64,000 bases of DNA, taken from assembly GCF_043641665.1 (NCBI RefSeq), contig NC_092181.1, forward strand, positions 2,919,421-2,983,420. Direction: 5' to 3'. This document shows positions 61,201 through 64,000 of this stretch, in pieces. The translations under genes were made by a program, and so were the position numbers. Every line of letters begins with the position of its first letter. The stretch's first letter is position 1. The DNA is from Enoplosus armatus (lineage: Eukaryota > Chordata > Actinopteri > Centrarchiformes > Enoplosidae). The notes under the pieces are model-generated. The model was not told the origin of the DNA. It did no database searches and was given only the letters and a program-made list of their open reading frames with translations.

Positions 61201-63374
61201 TGACAGATCATTTATATAATCCTAATACAATACGTAATTGATGTGAAAACTGGTGTAAAACAAACAGAGCTTATGTTTGCTAATGTAAGAATACGTGTTG
61301 CCTTTGTATTTATTTAACTGCAACGCCCTCCCACAGCTGCAGAACTGCCCACGCAGTAAACAGGACGGTTAGTACAATAAAAAATCAGCTAACCCTTATT
61401 AGCCCATTGGCCACACAACAAAAATAACAGTAAACATGCCATCCAAAATATACAATACTCCTCCAAGCCAATCAGTAGCATAATTGTCTTTTAAACTGTA
61501 AATGAATGTAATGTAACACACATTATTCCTAGGTATCCACATTCAGAACGCTGTGATGTGTAATGTCAGAGCTTTGAAAAGATAGATGGACAAGTACACA
61601 AATGAATAGACAACCAACAACCTGCAGTTCTACCCCACCATTTGACTAACTGTCTATACATCAAGACAGAAATATCCACATAACTGCCCCTTGTACACTG
61701 CAAGACCAGCTGCAAGTGATCCAGCAAAGAATTCATGAGCAAGCCAAGTCTTGGAAACTAAAATGACCTCACAGGAATCACCATTCGCCACTTTCCTGTA
61801 TGGCATACTTGTGCAGCGCCGTGAGCGTCTTTGATCAGGTGTTGCCTCCTTTTTTGTGTACAACTGTCCCCAGTCCCTCTTCATTTGTAGTGATTAACAC
61901 TGATCCAGATGTGGATGTAAAAAAAAAAACAAGAAGTTAATAGTCAGTCGCTAACCTGTATGACTGCGTCAGCCGCTTTAGTGCTTCCTCTAACGACCTC
62001 ACAAAAAAAGCCTTGCAGTGGTTCACTGGTGCACAGTTGTTATTGCAGAGCAGCAGGAGATGTTTATAGTTGCATTAACAGCAACTTAAAAGAACAACAG
62101 ACTTCCATTAGCGGTGTGATACAGAGAACACAGCAGATCTGATAATGGCTAGTCTGCTGCCTGTTAGATAAAAGCAACAGGAATGTACAGTCGCAGTGAC
62201 TCGTATGTTACACAGGTGCTAGAAACTAAGTGAAAGGGGAACATGGTGAGCCTTTTAAAAGATGGCGCTTCCTCTCACGCCCACCGCTTCATGTGTGTAT
62301 TAAACACATCGAGCCAACAAGACTGCAGTGACGACACAAGCTTAAGACGGAGACAGTCATGGTTTGGCCCCTCTGCCTATGCAGGACCACAATATCCGGG
62401 GTTCAGTGCAGGTATCCTCTGCTGTGAGCACGCATTGAAAAGTTATACAATCACAGCCATAGCATGCCACAGCATCAGCAAACTACACAAAGCCGAGTTA
62501 CAGTGTCACTTATAAATATCAGTGTGAATATTAGCAATCAAGAATTACACCGCAAGCCCATAAAAACTACAAACTCCTAGCTCAAAGAGTTTACAGTCAT
62601 TCAATCATTTATTAGATCTGCAGAAATGGCAACAATTACAAGCTGAAACCTTATTTAGCCTGATTCCATAAATAAAGCAGTCAGATGATTTTTATTTCCC
62701 AAGAAGCACAAAGACACTCACCAAGGCCTAGTAGGTTCACAGAGGGTTCTGAGGTCTTAGCAGGGCTGATTTTGGGAACTGGCCTGGAGTCTTCACTCTT
62801 TAAAAAAAATAGTTAAAACAAACAAAATTAGCAGGGCAAAAACAATGCTGAGGTGCAAGTTTATGTAGCTCTACTCATGAAGGAATGTGTGGGAGACACT
62901 TACCTTGGTGTAGGATGACACCTTGCTCCCTCTGTCTGGCTCCCTCTCTTTCTTACCATCCTTTGGCTGAAAGAAACAAAAGAAACTCAAAATGAGCAAC
63001 GGAAAAACGGATGCAAGCTTCAACCACGTCTGTAAAAATGTGCACACTACTTGTAAAAAGGCATGTACATAAGAGTTGAATAGTATAATAAAAATGAACG
63101 GATACATACACTGCTCCCATTGGTCACATTCTTGCAGTAGTATTTCTTCTTCTCATATTTATCCCTGATGAAGAATTCCACAGCTCTTAAGTCAGAGTTA
63201 AGGGGAAAAAAGAGGCAACAAACAGGCCAAAATCAGTAACTTCAGAATATACAGCATATTGAGTGTGTCTGTCAGTAGTGAAGGATACTGGTCTGTTTGA
63301 GGTCTTCTGAAGCTTTCTGGAAGGTTGGCCTCATAAAGCTGCCTGGCCTTGGTGTTACCCATGTCCTGTATACT
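58289..63374 (-). CDS. smap1: SMAP1, Arf GTPase-activating protein (partial, 5' end outside window)
   Basis: GTPase-activating protein for Arf6-type GTPases that binds clathrin and acts in endocytosis. Minus-strand exons: 63374-63289, 63185-63110, 62966-62904, 62797-62722, 61084-60954, 60185-59969, 59728-59391, 58423-58289; all phases agree, 373 residues. The first visible residues (SIQDMGNTKARQLYEANLPE, then VEFFIRDKYEKKKYY) are the end of the Arf-GAP domain; the CxxC zinc finger and catalytic Arg are beyond the right edge. Next come a charged linker, a clathrin box in VNLLGLDAP, DLDIFGPMVSNPLP, GDLDLFSD and LSKDSILSLYGT. A Met/Gly/Pro-rich region follows, and the protein ends GQTLSTQLWK. 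The LDIFGPM block and STQLWK end match SMAP1 rather than SMAP2, whose end I recall as SPQMWK. Residues after KKKYY are shorter than in human SMAP1. Confidence 0.93.
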
Positions 63375-64000
63375 CTGGAAAAAGGAGGGACAGAGGGGTA
63401 AACAGAAGACAGAAGCTGTTCATTTTGCATGCTGAAATATTTCAAGGGGCACTTCACTGAATTTAAACATGACGATTAGTTTGCTCATCACGGGGAGTGC
63501 TGTGGGGAAACAGTGGTATAAGGTCTTCTTTGGCTCTGGTGGGGCTTTCTCACATATGAGAAAATGGGTTCTCTTGGCTTGTGTTTAAGAGCTCAAACCT
63601 TTAATAGAAAGTCGGAGTTACAAACTGGGGGCGTGGAGTTTGTGACAGGTAGGCGTATACCAGGCAGGATGAGTGGAAGGCCAGGGGCAACAGATGGGAG
63701 AGAGCCTCAAATTTGGGTTTAATGAGCTTGGATGACGGACCTTGTCTGATGTGAGACATCAACTTTCAACTTTTCAGGCACCTTTGTATTAAAAAGTGCC
63801 AAGTCAGACATACTGGAGTTTTCAGAAATGTGTTTTCCTGTTGGAAATACAACTTGGAAGTTCACGTTGACAGTCATTTGCAATTTGAAAGCTGGTAACT
63901 ATGGTAACTTCCAAATTACATGAACTGACAGACCCTATCAATTTGCATTATGGGAAGTGTAGGATCTTTCACCCTCACATGCACAGAATTAGACCCTTCT

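Noticed and set aside
58289..63374. Identity as smap2
   Set aside because: The LDIFGPM, LSKDSILSLYGT and STQLWK stretches fit SMAP1 better; I recall SMAP2 ending SPQMWK and lacking LDIFGPM.
1..64000. CRISPR arrays, rRNA or tRNA genes
   Set aside because: None seen. The spaced repeats present are microsatellites or transposon copies, as expected in a vertebrate nuclear genome.

Overview
The window is vertebrate nuclear DNA, almost certainly from a spiny-rayed teleost fish. Genes have short exons with GT-AG introns and long introns and spacers. CA/TG microsatellites, teleost-type dispersed repeats and LINE tails are abundant. The reading frames match HAP1, gastrin, type I keratins and SMAP1. 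I cannot name the species.

Layout, left to right. (1) 1-3281: no gene recognised. (2) 3282-15597, plus strand: hap1, a HAP1/TRAK-family dynein/kinesin adaptor. I assembled it from 14 coding exons whose phases all agree (774 codons); its 3' UTR runs to a poly(A) signal near 16850. (3) 17032-17520, minus strand: preprogastrin, ending in the amidation block WVDFGRR, with an upstream non-coding exon and a TATA box. hap1 and gast are tail to tail, with their poly(A) signals about 85 bp apart. (4) 21387-52081: four complete type I keratin genes, A (+), B (+), C (-) and D (+). They share the classical 83/157/162/126-nt internal exon sizes but differ in their heads, tails and end introns. (5) 52200-57750: a repeat-rich spacer. 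(6) 58289-63374, minus strand: the last eight coding exons of smap1, an Arf GTPase-activating protein. Its first exons, with most of the zinc-finger domain, lie beyond the right edge.

HAP1, GAST and type I keratin genes are also neighbours on human chromosome 17q21, so the left and middle of the window are an old vertebrate syntenic block. smap1 on the right is not part of that mammalian neighbourhood as I know it. The genes do not form one pathway: hap1 concerns vesicle and organelle transport, gast is an endocrine peptide, the keratins form epithelial intermediate filaments with type II partners encoded elsewhere, and smap1 concerns clathrin-dependent traffic.

The most unusual points are: an exon-like, coiled-coil-type reading frame antisense inside a hap1 intron (10968-11243); a GC-AG intron in hap1; a possible alternative-C-terminus exon in hap1 (14662-14720); an extra intron inside the helix-initiation motif of keratin A; 11-nt and 14-nt microexons in the tails of keratins C and D; and a splice acceptor in keratin A built on a TG repeat. 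I found no wholly new gene system, no RNA gene and no CRISPR.
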